Notes: a model not told the origin generated them from the sequence alone. A stretch of 6,673 nucleotides of DNA from an uncultured Actinomycetes bacterium (GCA_903893955.1 CAITOG010000171.1:1-6673), one strand, 5' to 3'; shown: positions 1 to 6,532, counted from the stretch's first letter. Numbers and translations: made by a program.

Positions 1-1659
1 GTGGAAGATCAGGCTGCCGCCGTGGGCGAGGTTGGTCCCTGGTCCGTACATCAAGAAGAGGTTCGGGAAGCCTGGCACCGTGATCCCGAGATAGGCCGCC
101 GGCCGGTCGCCCCACCGCTCGGCGAGGACCTGGCCCTGACGGCCGACGATACCCATCGGCCAGAGCACCTTGGTCGCCTTGAAGCCAGTGGCGTAGACCA
201 CGACGTCTGCCTCGTGGAGCTGGCCGTCGGCGTCCACGACGCCGGACGGCTCGAGGTGGTCGATGCCGGTGCGCACCAGCTCCACGTTGTCTCGACGAAG
301 CGTGGCCAGCCAGCTGCCGTTGTCCTGCAGGGTCCGCTTGCCGGTCGGTGGATAGTCGGGGACGACCTCGGCGATCAGCTCATCGTCGCCGTCGAGCTGG
401 CTCGTGATCCAGTCGGTGAACATGATCCGCGTGAGCTCGTTCATCTCGCTCACCGCCCGCTGCTGGTCTGGGTACGACGGGTCGACGCGTGCGGCCTCGA
501 GCCCCTTGTCGCACCCCGGCCAGAAGATCAGGAACCGGTACCACCGCCCATAGAAAGGGAGGTGACGAAGTGCCCAGCGGACGCCAGGGCCCACCTGCTC
601 GTGGTAGTTGGGGTTCGGGAACATCCACTGCGCACTTCGCTGGAAGATGGTGAGCTGCGCCACATCCTCGGCGATCGCCGGCGCGATCTGGAAGCCGCTC
701 GCCCCCGCACCGATCATGGCCACCCGCTTGCCAGCGAGCTCCACCGAGTGGTCCCACCGTGCCGAGTGGAACGACGGCCCCGCGAAGTCCTCGGCCCCTT
801 CGAACGCAGGCACAGACGGTCGGTTGAGCTGCCCCACAGCGGAGATCACCGCACGAGCCTTGTGCACGGCATGGTGCCCAAGAGCGTCGAGCGTCTCGAC
901 CGACCACACGTCATCGTCCTCGTCCCACACGCATCTCGTGACCTCGGTCTCAAAGACGATGTGCTCGTCGATGCCGTGCTTGCGCATCGTGGCCTCGAAG
1001 TAGCGCTGCAGCTCGGGTTGGCGGGCGAAGTACTCGGTCCACTCGTCGGAGGGCTCGAAGGAGTAGCAGTAGAAGTGGTTGCCGACGTCCACCCTGGCGC
1101 CGGGGTAGGTGGTCTCCCACCAGGTGCCGCCGACGCCCTGGTTCTTCTCGAAGATGGTGAACGGAATGTCTGCCTCGGCGAGCCGGATGCCCGCCAGCAG
1201 CCCGGACTCACCGCACCCGATCACCACGACCGGCAGCGCCGCCCGTGCCTGCTTCGTCCCCGGTGGAGGGCACGACCGCGCGTCGGTGCCGTCGAGCTCC
1301 ATCTCCTCCATGAGCATCTCGACGTACTCGTCGGGCACCTCCTCGCAGACGAGCCAGCGCATCATCTCGGCCACAGCCGCCTGGTCGAGCGGTGCCGGCT
1401 CAGGGCACCCGGCATCTCGGAAGGCGGCGATGATCGGGAGCGCCAACGCCCGAGCTGCGGCCTTGTCCTCATCGCTCATGTAGCCCTGGACCTCGTTCAA
1501 GAAGAGGCCCGCCGGCGCAAGCTGGCCCCTGATCAGCTCGAGGTCGCCGGTGATGTGGACCAGCGAGAGCAGCAAGGTGGGGATGCTGACGTCCTCGAGG
1601 GATGCGGCGATCTCGTCATCGCTCGACTCGAACGGCACCCCAGCATGTGGATTCGCCAT
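1..1659 (-). CDS. Type I Baeyer-Villiger monooxygenase, HAPMO-like (C-terminus outside window)
   Basis: This flavin- and NADPH-dependent enzyme would insert one oxygen atom next to a ketone carbonyl, giving an ester or lactone in the cytoplasm. Seen: 553 codons without a stop, running off the left edge; FAD-binding GxGxxG at residues 148-153 followed by GVGGTWWETTYPGARVD (175-191); the family fingerprint FxGxxxHxxxWD at 292-303; NADPH-binding GAGASG at 317-322; GKR at 440-442, whose Arg442 matches the catalytic arginine of the family (Arg440 in 4-hydroxyacetophenone monooxygenase, HAPMO); and ATGF at 490-493. About 140 residues precede the FAD fold. Their stretch PTLLLSLVHITGDLELIRG resembles the HAPMO N-terminal dimerisation region as I recall it. 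HAPMO is about 640 residues, so roughly 90 should be missing. The ATG is preceded by GGGGGGAG at a short 3-base spacing. It is transcribed divergently from the alcohol dehydrogenase. The ketone substrate cannot be read from the sequence. Confidence 0.95.
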   Translation of the reverse strand, partial: MANPHAGVPFESSDDEIAASLEDVSIPTLLLSLVHITGDLELIRGQLAPAGLFLNEVQGYMSDEDKAAARALALPIIAAFRDAGCPEPAPLDQAAVAEMMRWLVCEEVPDEYVEMLMEEMELDGTDARSCPPPGTKQARAALPVVVIGCGESGLLAGIRLAEADIPFTIFEKNQGVGGTWWETTYPGARVDVGNHFYCYSFEPSDEWTEYFARQPELQRYFEATMRKHGIDEHIVFETEVTRCVWDEDDDVWSVETLDALGHHAVHKARAVISAVGQLNRPSVPAFEGAEDFAGPSFHSARWDHSVELAGKRVAMIGAGASGFQIAPAIAEDVAQLTIFQRSAQWMFPNPNYHEQVGPGVRWALRHLPFYGRWYRFLIFWPGCDKGLEAARVDPSYPDQQRAVSEMNELTRIMFTDWITSQLDGDDELIAEVVPDYPPTGKRTLQDNGSWLATLRRDNVELVRTGIDHLEPSGVVDADGQLHEADVVVYATGFKATKVLWPMGIVGRQGQVLAERWGDRPAAYLGITVPGFPNLFLMYGPGTNLAHGGSLIFH

Positions 1660-1760
1660 GGTCTCCCCCCACCAGATCGAGCGGGAACCTACGCTCCCCT
1701 CGGGCGCCAACGATAGACAAGCGACCACCCTGGCGCGCCGTCGAGGCAGAGAGGAGCACC
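1660..1760. promoter_or_regulatory. Divergent intergenic region, monooxygenase/alcohol dehydrogenase
   Basis: These 101 bases separate two divergent start codons, so they should carry promoters for both genes. Only weak signals are visible. TANNNT-type -10 candidates are TACGCT on the plus strand (1690-1695) and TAGGTT on the minus strand (1686-1691); neither has a convincing -35 box at 16-19 bases. The two ribosome-binding sites are GAGGAG at 1751-1756 (plus) and GGGGGGAG at 1663-1670 (minus). A GCGCCA/TGGCGC inverted repeat (1704-1709 and 1731-1736) has a 21-base loop and may be a chance product of GC-rich sequence. No operator is claimed. The role is inferred from gene orientation. Confidence 0.45.
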
Positions 1761-2792
1761 ATGCGACACGTCGTCATCGACCACACGCGGACCATCACCG
1801 TCGAGGAGGCACCGGACCCAGACCTCACGGGTCCCGATGGCGCCATCGTCGCCATCGAGGCAGCGACGATCTGCGGCTCCGACCTGCACTTCTTCGATGG
1901 CGACATCCCGGTCGGCGACGGCCTCGCACTCGGTCACGAGTGCATCGGGCGCGTCGTCGACACAGGGCCAGCGGTGACCTCGGTTGCCGTCGGCGACCGT
2001 GTCCTCGTCTCCTCTGTCGCTGGCTGTGGTGCCTGTGTCGGCTGCGCCACCGGCGATCCGGTCACCTGCGTCCTCGGCCCGCAGGTCTTCGGCTCGGGCA
2101 TGCTCGGCGGATGCCAGGCCACCCATGTGGCGGTCCCGGCTGCCGACTTCCAGCTGCTGGCGATCCCAGAGGGCATCGACGACGACGCTGCCCTGCTCCT
2201 CACCGACAATCTCGCCACCGGATGGGCCGGCGCGAGCCGCGCCGACTTCCGCCCTGGCGAAACGGTGGCGGTCATCGGCCTCGGTGCTGTCGGGCTCTGC
2301 GCTGTCCGCTCTGCGGTCGCCCTCGGGGCCGGCGAGGTCCTCGCCTTCGACCCGGTCGCCGGTCGCCGCGACCGAGCCCTGGCATCGGGCGCGACGTGTC
2401 CAGATGGGCCGACCGCCGACGCGGTGCTCGCTGCGACCGCAGGACGAGGAGCAGCAGCCGTCATCGACGCCGTGGCGATCGACGAGACCCTTGACGCGTC
2501 GTTCGCCGCCGTCAGGGCAGGCGGCACGGTCTCGGTCATCGGCGTCCACGACCTCAACCCCTACCCGATGGCGATGCTGATGAGCCTCTTCCGCTCCATC
2601 ACGCTGCGCACCACGACTGCGCCGATCCAGCAGACCTGGGGAGCGCTCGTCCCACGTCTCCTCGATGGCTCGTTGCGCACCGACGGCATCATCACCGACC
2701 GGCTGCCCTTGCGCGACGCCGCCAAGGGCTACGCGCTGGCGGCGGATCGAAGCGGGGCGAGCCTCAAGGTGCTGCTTCGACCCGAGGACTAG
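1761..2792 (+). CDS. Zinc-dependent alcohol dehydrogenase (medium-chain MDR family)
   Basis: A 343-residue cytoplasmic oxidoreductase, of normal length for the family, expected to interconvert an alcohol and a ketone or aldehyde. Probable catalytic zinc ligands are Cys38 (in ICGSDLH), His59-Glu60 (GHE) and perhaps Asp149 (LTDNLATGW), where formaldehyde dehydrogenase-like members have Asp. The structural zinc lobe is intact, with Cys89, Cys92, Cys95 and Cys103 (C-x2-C-x2-C-x7-C). The nucleotide-binding loop GLGAVG is at 173-178, and Asp197 at the end of the second Rossmann strand favours NAD over NADP. The frame is open upstream to 1602, but the family N-terminus begins at this ATG, which has GAGGAG four bases before it. 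It lies between a monooxygenase and an esterase, so a role in making the ketone substrate of the monooxygenase is a reasonable inference. The exact substrate is unknown. Confidence 0.94.
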   Translation: MRHVVIDHTRTITVEEAPDPDLTGPDGAIVAIEAATICGSDLHFFDGDIPVGDGLALGHECIGRVVDTGPAVTSVAVGDRVLVSSVAGCGACVGCATGDPVTCVLGPQVFGSGMLGGCQATHVAVPAADFQLLAIPEGIDDDAALLLTDNLATGWAGASRADFRPGETVAVIGLGAVGLCAVRSAVALGAGEVLAFDPVAGRRDRALASGATCPDGPTADAVLAATAGRGAAAVIDAVAIDETLDASFAAVRAGGTVSVIGVHDLNPYPMAMLMSLFRSITLRTTTAPIQQTWGALVPRLLDGSLRTDGIITDRLPLRDAAKGYALAADRSGASLKVLLRPED

Positions 2793-2793
2793 G

Positions 2794-3684
2794 TCAGCCC
2801 GCCAAGCGTTGCGCGGCCCATTCGCCGACGATGGCGAGCGCCGCATCCGACTCTGGGACGCTGCCCGCGAAGACGTGCCAGACATGGATCATGTCGGGCG
2901 CGACCCACGAGGTCACCTCGACCCCCGCGCCCTTGGCGGCGGCGATCAGCTCGATCGACTCATCCCGCAGGACCTCCCTTGTCCCCACGTGGAGGAGCAT
3001 CGGCGGCAGGCCTGTGAGGTCGCCGTAGAGAGGCGAGCAGCTCGGGTCTCGTCGGTCGTGGGCGCCAAGATATGCAGCGGCGGAGATCTCGAGCGCCTCT
3101 CGTGAGCACATCGGATCCTTGGACGCCTCGCTCTCATAGCTCGGCGACGTCATCGCCAGGTCGACCCAGGGCGAGAGCGCGATGACCCCTGCTGGCATCG
3201 AACGACCCTCGTCGCGAGCTCGCAGAAGGGTGGAGAGGGCAAGCCCGCCGCCGGCAGAGTCGCCACCGATCAGCGTGGCCGTGGGTCCAGGCCCCTCGTT
3301 GAGCAACCATGCCAGGGCTCCCAAGGCATCGTCGAGGGCGGCCGGGAACGGAGCCTCCGGAGCCAGGGAGTAGTCGAGGAGCATGACGCTGGCGCCGCTG
3401 CGTCGTGACAGGTTGGCGGCGAAGCCACGATGGGAGCGAAGCCCACCGGCGGTGAATGCTCCGCCATGGAGCCACAAGATGGTGCTGCGGCCGTCACAGT
3501 CGTCCGCGGTGATCATCTCAGCGGGCCGTCCGGCCACCTCACGAAGCTCAACCGAGGCCCCAGCGGGAGGCTCGTCAGGGATGCTGGCGGAGAGAAGCTC
3601 TCGTCGCTCCTCGATGCTCAGGTCAGGCGCGTTGAGGCCTGTGGCGCTGAGCACCTCGATGACCATGTCGAGCTCAGCGCTCAC
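2794..3684 (-). CDS. Alpha/beta-hydrolase esterase, hormone-sensitive-lipase (HSL) family
   Basis: Predicted carboxylesterase of 296 residues, the usual length for bacterial HSL-type (Abhydrolase_3) enzymes; no signal peptide is seen, so it is probably cytoplasmic. The oxyanion motif HGGAF is at 73-77 and the nucleophile elbow GDSAG at 141-145 with Ser143. The catalytic histidine is probably His267 in DMIHVWHVF. The acid position lies in GTREVLRDES: Glu237 aligns with the Asp of the usual DPLRD motif, with Asp241 as the alternative. Two GTG codons in a row (3687 and 3684) could start the gene. AAGGAG at 3690-3695 is two bases from the first and five from the second, so I chose the second. It is the last gene of the minus-strand run, beginning just after the thiolase-like gene. 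It could hydrolyse the ester made by the nearby Baeyer-Villiger enzyme; this is inferred from context. Confidence 0.92.
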   Translation of the reverse strand: MSAELDMVIEVLSATGLNAPDLSIEERRELLSASIPDEPPAGASVELREVAGRPAEMITADDCDGRSTILWLHGGAFTAGGLRSHRGFAANLSRRSGASVMLLDYSLAPEAPFPAALDDALGALAWLLNEGPGPTATLIGGDSAGGGLALSTLLRARDEGRSMPAGVIALSPWVDLAMTSPSYESEASKDPMCSREALEISAAAYLGAHDRRDPSCSPLYGDLTGLPPMLLHVGTREVLRDESIELIAAAKGAGVEVTSWVAPDMIHVWHVFAGSVPESDAALAIVGEWAAQRLAG

Positions 3685-3689
3685 CACTG

Positions 3690-3695
3690 CTCCTT
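3690..3695 (-). promoter_or_regulatory. Ribosome-binding site overlapping a stop codon (esterase start)
   Basis: AAGGAG on the minus strand shares bases with the TAA stop of the thiolase-like gene (3694-3696), reading TAAGGAG. Its spacing to the two consecutive GTG codons is two and five bases, favouring the GTG at 3684. The arrangement implies that ribosomes finishing the upstream gene can re-initiate on the esterase. Confidence 0.7.
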
Positions 3696-4890
3696 ACCGG
3701 CTCAGAACCACCGACGAGCCATGACCGAAGAGGCCCTGGTTGGCGGTGACGGCGACTTTGGCTCCCTCGACCTGATGGCCGGTGGCTTCGCCACGAAGCT
3801 GCCAGGTGCACTCGGCGACCTGCGCGATCGCCTGCGCGGGGATGGCCTCACCGAAGCTCGAGAGGCCGCCCGAGGGGTTGACCGGGACTCGACCGCCGAG
3901 CGCGGTGGCGCCTGAGCGCAGCAGGTGCTCAGCCTCGCCCACCTCGCACAGGCCGATGTCCTCGTACCAGTCGAGCTCGAGCGCGCTCGAGAGGTCGTAG
4001 ACCTCCGCTAGGGAGACGTCCTTGGGGTCGATGCCAGCCTCCTCGTAGGCCGCGTGCGCGATCGATGAGCGGAAGGTCCGCTCGCCTGGTGCTACGGCGA
4101 CCGAGGAGTCGGTGGCGAAGTTGGGCATCTCGATGACCGCGTTGGGGAACGTCGGGGTGACCGTCGAGATCCCGTCGATGGTGACCGGGTTCGCGATGCC
4201 GTGGCGCTTTGCGTAGTCCAGCGAGCACAGCACCACTGCCGCGGCACCGTCTGAGGTGGCGCAGATCTCGAGGAGCCGAAGTGGGTCAGCCACCATTGGC
4301 GAGGCGAGGACCTCCTCGATGGTGACCTCCTTGCGATAGCGGGCATATGGATTGTTGAGCCCGTGCGCGGCATTCTTCACCTTGACCTGCGCGAAGTCCT
4401 CCTCGGTGGCTCCGTGGATGGCGACGCGACGCTGTGCGTAGAGGCCGAAGTAGGTCGGGTTTGTCGCGCCGAGCACATGGAACCGCAGCCAATCTGGATC
4501 ATCGGGTCGATCGCCGCCTACCGGCTTGAAGAACCCCTTCGGCGTCGTATCGGCACCGACCACCAACGCCACCTCCGAGAGGCCCGCCAGGATCTGTGCT
4601 CTGGCCGACGCGATGGCCTGGACGCCAGAGGCGCAGGCCGCGTAGGAGGAGGAGACCCTCGCCCCCGACCAGCCGAGTGCCTGGGCGAAGGTGGCGCCGG
4701 CGATGAACCCGGGGTAGCCGTTGCGGATCGTGTCGGCACCGGCGACGAAGTCGATGTCGGTCCACGCGACGCCTGCGTCAGCCAAGGCTGCTCGCGCTGC
4801 GACAACGCCGTACTCGACGAAGTTGCGACCCCACTTGCCCCAGGGGTGCATCCCGGCACCGATGACTGCCACGCTGCGCTTCGATGCCAT
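3694..4890 (-). CDS. SCP-x/Ltp-type thiolase-like protein with altered active site
   Basis: A 398-residue member of the thiolase superfamily, in the branch usually annotated as lipid-transfer protein or acetyl-CoA acetyltransferase. Seen: an N-terminal thiolase half with the nucleophile-position Cys86 in YAACASG, SDGAAAV at 213-219, EVYDLSSALELDWYEDIGLC at 296-315, and VNPSGG at 337-342. Compared with SCP-x thiolases, the His of the HDCF-type motif is Tyr298, the GHP histidine is Glu348 (FGEAIP), and the C-terminal CxGGG cysteine motif is absent (NQGLFGHGSS at 384-393). Classic thiolytic chemistry is therefore doubtful. Relatives such as the Ltp2 aldolase of steroid side-chain degradation pair with a DUF35 protein and perform carbon-carbon lysis. 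The gene directly follows a DUF35 gene (3-base gap), so a two-subunit complex is likely. Aldolase, acyltransferase or another CoA-ester activity remain possible. Confidence 0.92.
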   Translation of the reverse strand: MASKRSVAVIGAGMHPWGKWGRNFVEYGVVAARAALADAGVAWTDIDFVAGADTIRNGYPGFIAGATFAQALGWSGARVSSSYAACASGVQAIASARAQILAGLSEVALVVGADTTPKGFFKPVGGDRPDDPDWLRFHVLGATNPTYFGLYAQRRVAIHGATEEDFAQVKVKNAAHGLNNPYARYRKEVTIEEVLASPMVADPLRLLEICATSDGAAAVVLCSLDYAKRHGIANPVTIDGISTVTPTFPNAVIEMPNFATDSSVAVAPGERTFRSSIAHAAYEEAGIDPKDVSLAEVYDLSSALELDWYEDIGLCEVGEAEHLLRSGATALGGRVPVNPSGGLSSFGEAIPAQAIAQVAECTWQLRGEATGHQVEGAKVAVTANQGLFGHGSSVVLSR

Positions 4891-4893
4891 CTC

Positions 4894-5319
4894 TCAAGCC
4901 TCCTTGATCGGGCGCCAGCGCCAGACGAGCTTGTCGCCGTCATCGTCGCTGTACAGCGTCTCGGTGATCAGCTTGACGCGGCCGCCGACAGCGAGATCCG
5001 CCACGGTTACCCCGTCGGCCGCCTGCCCGAGCACGACGATCCCCTCGGCGGCGAGCTCGACAGCCACGATGGCGAAGGGCACGTAGGGATCCGCCGGCAC
5101 ATAGGGCGGCGGCGGCTGGTACTGCGCATCGGTGAAGGACCAGACGGTGCCCTCTCTCGAGAGCTCGACCTCGTCGAAGGTCGTTGACTCGCAGCGTGGG
5201 TTGCGGCACCAGCTGCGCTCAGCAGGGAAGAAGACGGTGGCGCACTCGGTGCACCTGGTGCCGAGCAGCGCTGGGACCGACGGGTCGAAGAATCCCTCGA
5301 CGACGGGGACGCCGGCCAT
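4894..5319 (-). CDS. DUF35 zinc-ribbon/OB-fold protein, partner of the thiolase-like protein
   Basis: A 141-residue two-domain protein. A rubredoxin-like zinc ribbon carries Cys23, Cys26, Cys38 and Cys43, followed by an OB-fold with GTVWSFTDAQYQPPPPYVP (57-75) and PYVPFAIVAVEL (78-89), a pattern typical of DUF35 proteins. In studied systems such proteins are the small subunit of thiolase-fold enzymes (archaeal acetoacetyl-CoA thiolase/HMG-CoA synthase complex, benzoylsuccinyl-CoA thiolase, the Ltp2 steroid aldolase), where they help hold the CoA substrate. Its gene lies between two thiolase-family genes. The downstream thiolase-like protein is the likelier partner because that pairing is the one known in Ltp-type systems. 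The ATG shares its A with the TGA of the preceding thiolase gene (TGATG), and GAGAGG lies eight bases upstream (5328-5333), which suggests translational coupling. The family is clear; the partner is inferred. Confidence 0.94.
   Translation of the reverse strand: MAGVPVVEGFFDPSVPALLGTRCTECATVFFPAERSWCRNPRCESTTFDEVELSREGTVWSFTDAQYQPPPPYVPADPYVPFAIVAVELAAEGIVVLGQAADGVTVADLAVGGRVKLITETLYSDDDGDKLVWRWRPIKEA
4899..4905 (-). promoter_or_regulatory. Strong ribosome-binding site inside the end of the DUF35 gene
   Basis: AAGGAGG on the minus strand, formed by the last sense codons of the DUF35 gene (Ile-Lys-Glu-Ala-stop), lies eight bases before the ATG at 4890. It fixes the start of the thiolase-like gene. 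It is the best Shine-Dalgarno match in the window, which would favour ample synthesis of the thiolase-like subunit next to its presumed partner. Confidence 0.8.
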
Positions 5320-6479
5320 CAGCCGAGCCTCTCAATGATGGTGGCGTTCGCCTGTCCGCCGCCCTCGCACATGGTCTGGAGGCCGTAGCGACCCCCGGTG
5401 CGCTCGAGCTCGTTGAGCAGGGTGGTCATCAGACGCGCACCGGAGCACCCGGTCGGGTGCCCGAGGGCCATTGCGCCACCATTGACGTTCACCTTGGACA
5501 TGTCGGGATGGAACTCCTTCTCCCAGGCGAGGACCACCGAGGCGAAGGCCTCGTTGATCTCGATCAGGTCGATGTCGTCGATGCTGAGGCCAGAGCGCTC
5601 CAAGATCTTGGCGGTGGCCGGGATCGGTGCGGTCAGCATGATCTCGGGGTCGTTCGCCGCCACAGCGAAGCTGTGGAACCGGGCTCGAGGTCGCAGCCCC
5701 AGCTCGATGGCACGCTCCTCGGTCATCACGAGCACGGCTGCCGCGCCGTCAGAGATCTGCGACGACGATGCTGCGGTCACCTGCCCGTCCTCGAAGAAGG
5801 CGGGCTTGAGCTGGCCGAGCTTCTCGCGAGGGGTGTCGCGCACCCCTTCGTCCTTTGTCATCGGTCCCGACGCAGCGCCATCAGCGCTCTTTGCATCGAT
5901 GGCGAGGAGCTCGTTGTCGAAGCGCCCCTCGGCTTGCGCCCGAAGGGCCCGCTGGTGCGAAGTGAACGCGAGGTCGTCCATCTCCTCGCGGGTGATGCCC
6001 CACCGGGTGGCGATGTCCTCCGCGCACTGCCCCTGGTGGATGAGCTCGAAGTGCTCCTTGTAGAGGGGTCCGTAGGCCTCCCCTGGTCCTGGTTCGGTGG
6101 TCGATCCGATCGGCACACGGCTCATCGACTCGATGCCTGCGCCGACGACGATGTCCATCGCTCCCGACAAGACGGCCTGAGCTGCGAAGTGGATGGCCTG
6201 CTGGGCTGAACCGCACTGGCGATCCACCGTGGTGCCAGGGACGCTGGTCGGATAGCCGGCAGCCAGGGCGGCGTTGCGGGCGATGTTCATCGCCTGCTCG
6301 CCGACGGTCATCGTGCAGCCCATGATCACGTCGTCGATGAAGACCGGGTCGAGGCCAGTGCGCTCGACGAGCGCCTTGAGGGGCTGGGCAGCAAGGTCGG
6401 TGGCGTGCCAGCCGGACAGGGAGCCGTTCCGCTTCCCGATCGGGGTGCGGACGGCATCGACGATCACACAGGTGCGCAT
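5319..6479 (-). CDS. Acetyl-CoA acyltransferase (thiolase), FadA5-like
   Basis: Thiolase of 386 residues catalysing CoA-dependent cleavage of a 3-oxoacyl-CoA to acetyl- or propionyl-CoA and a shortened acyl-CoA, the last step of a beta-oxidation round. The catalytic set is complete: acyl-accepting Cys89 in DRQCGSAQQ, NEAF at 309-312, His341 in ALGHPTGCSG, and Cys371 in MCEGGG. RTPIGKRNGSLSGWHATDL (11-29), SSSQISDGAAAV (238-249) and HPDMSKVNVNGGAMALGHP (324-342) closely match my memory of mycobacterial FadA5, the thiolase of cholesterol side-chain degradation (391 residues); related actinobacterial FadA proteins share many of these features, so orthology is not certain. The frame is open upstream to 6647, but family homology begins at this ATG. 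No Shine-Dalgarno precedes it, and a -10-like box sits six bases upstream, consistent with leaderless translation. It is the first gene of the minus-strand run. Confidence 0.96.
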   Translation of the reverse strand: MRTCVIVDAVRTPIGKRNGSLSGWHATDLAAQPLKALVERTGLDPVFIDDVIMGCTMTVGEQAMNIARNAALAAGYPTSVPGTTVDRQCGSAQQAIHFAAQAVLSGAMDIVVGAGIESMSRVPIGSTTEPGPGEAYGPLYKEHFELIHQGQCAEDIATRWGITREEMDDLAFTSHQRALRAQAEGRFDNELLAIDAKSADGAASGPMTKDEGVRDTPREKLGQLKPAFFEDGQVTAASSSQISDGAAAVLVMTEERAIELGLRPRARFHSFAVAANDPEIMLTAPIPATAKILERSGLSIDDIDLIEINEAFASVVLAWEKEFHPDMSKVNVNGGAMALGHPTGCSGARLMTTLLNELERTGGRYGLQTMCEGGGQANATIIERLG

Positions 6480-6485
6480 GGGGTC

Positions 6486-6500
6486 ATTCTGGCGCAGAAT
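6486..6500. repeat. Inverted repeat with 3-base centre (possible operator, proximal)
   Basis: attctggcgcagaat is a perfect palindrome of 6-base arms around gcg, ending seven bases before the thiolase start codon. It contains the putative -10 box. A dimeric repressor bound here would block initiation. No regulator gene is present in the window to assign it to. Confidence 0.5.
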
Positions 6501-6515
6501 CTGATGGCGCGTCAG
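6486..6515 (-). promoter_or_regulatory. Probable leaderless promoter of the thiolase operon
   Basis: On the minus strand a -35-like CTGACG (plus-strand 6510-6515) and a -10-like CAGAAT (6486-6491) are separated by 18 bases. Six bases (GACCCC) then lead to the ATG at 6479, so transcription would begin at or next to the start codon. The absence of a Shine-Dalgarno sequence before this gene, in contrast to the next two genes of the run, fits a leaderless message, which is common in actinobacteria. Both boxes deviate from consensus at the first base (TTGACA, TANNNT), so this is a prediction. Confidence 0.5.
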
Positions 6516-6517
6516 AT
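6499..6517. repeat. Inverted repeat with 7-base centre (possible TetR-type operator, distal)
   Basis: atctgatggcgcgtcagat has perfect 6-base arms (ATCTGA/TCAGAT) around tggcgcg and overlaps the neighbouring palindrome by two bases. The putative -35 box lies in it. The 17-19 bp size and symmetric TCTGA/TCAGA arms are like TetR-family operators, which often control fatty-acid and steroid catabolism in actinobacteria. The protein family is an inference. Confidence 0.5.
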
Positions 6518-6532
6518 ACGGGTGCAGCGGCC

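Noticed and set aside
1..1716. Open reading frame of 571 codons on the plus strand across the monooxygenase gene.
   Set aside because: It lies antisense to a gene with complete family motifs. Its translation is rich in Arg, Pro, Val and His without recognisable domains, as expected of a shadow frame in GC-rich DNA.
1703..1739. GC-rich palindromes ggcgcc and ggcgcgcc and a GCGCCA/TGGCGC inverted repeat between the divergent genes.
   Set aside because: Short GC palindromes are frequent by chance at this composition, and spacing and sequence do not match an operator type I can name.
1602..1760. Upstream extension of the dehydrogenase frame by 53 codons.
   Set aside because: It would overlap the start of the divergent monooxygenase gene and adds Arg/Ser-rich residues. 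The family N-terminus and a ribosome-binding site support the ATG at 1761.
1689..2885. Open reading frame of 398 codons on the minus strand opposite the alcohol dehydrogenase.
   Set aside because: The product is low-complexity, rich in Arg, Asp and Gly, with no domain pattern. The plus-strand frame carries intact zinc and NAD motifs, so this is a shadow.
3694..6479. Possible thiolase gene duplication, as both large genes of the run belong to one superfamily.
   Set aside because: The two proteins differ in motif sequence and active-site residues throughout and belong to different branches (FadA and SCP-x/Ltp), so a recent duplication is not supported.
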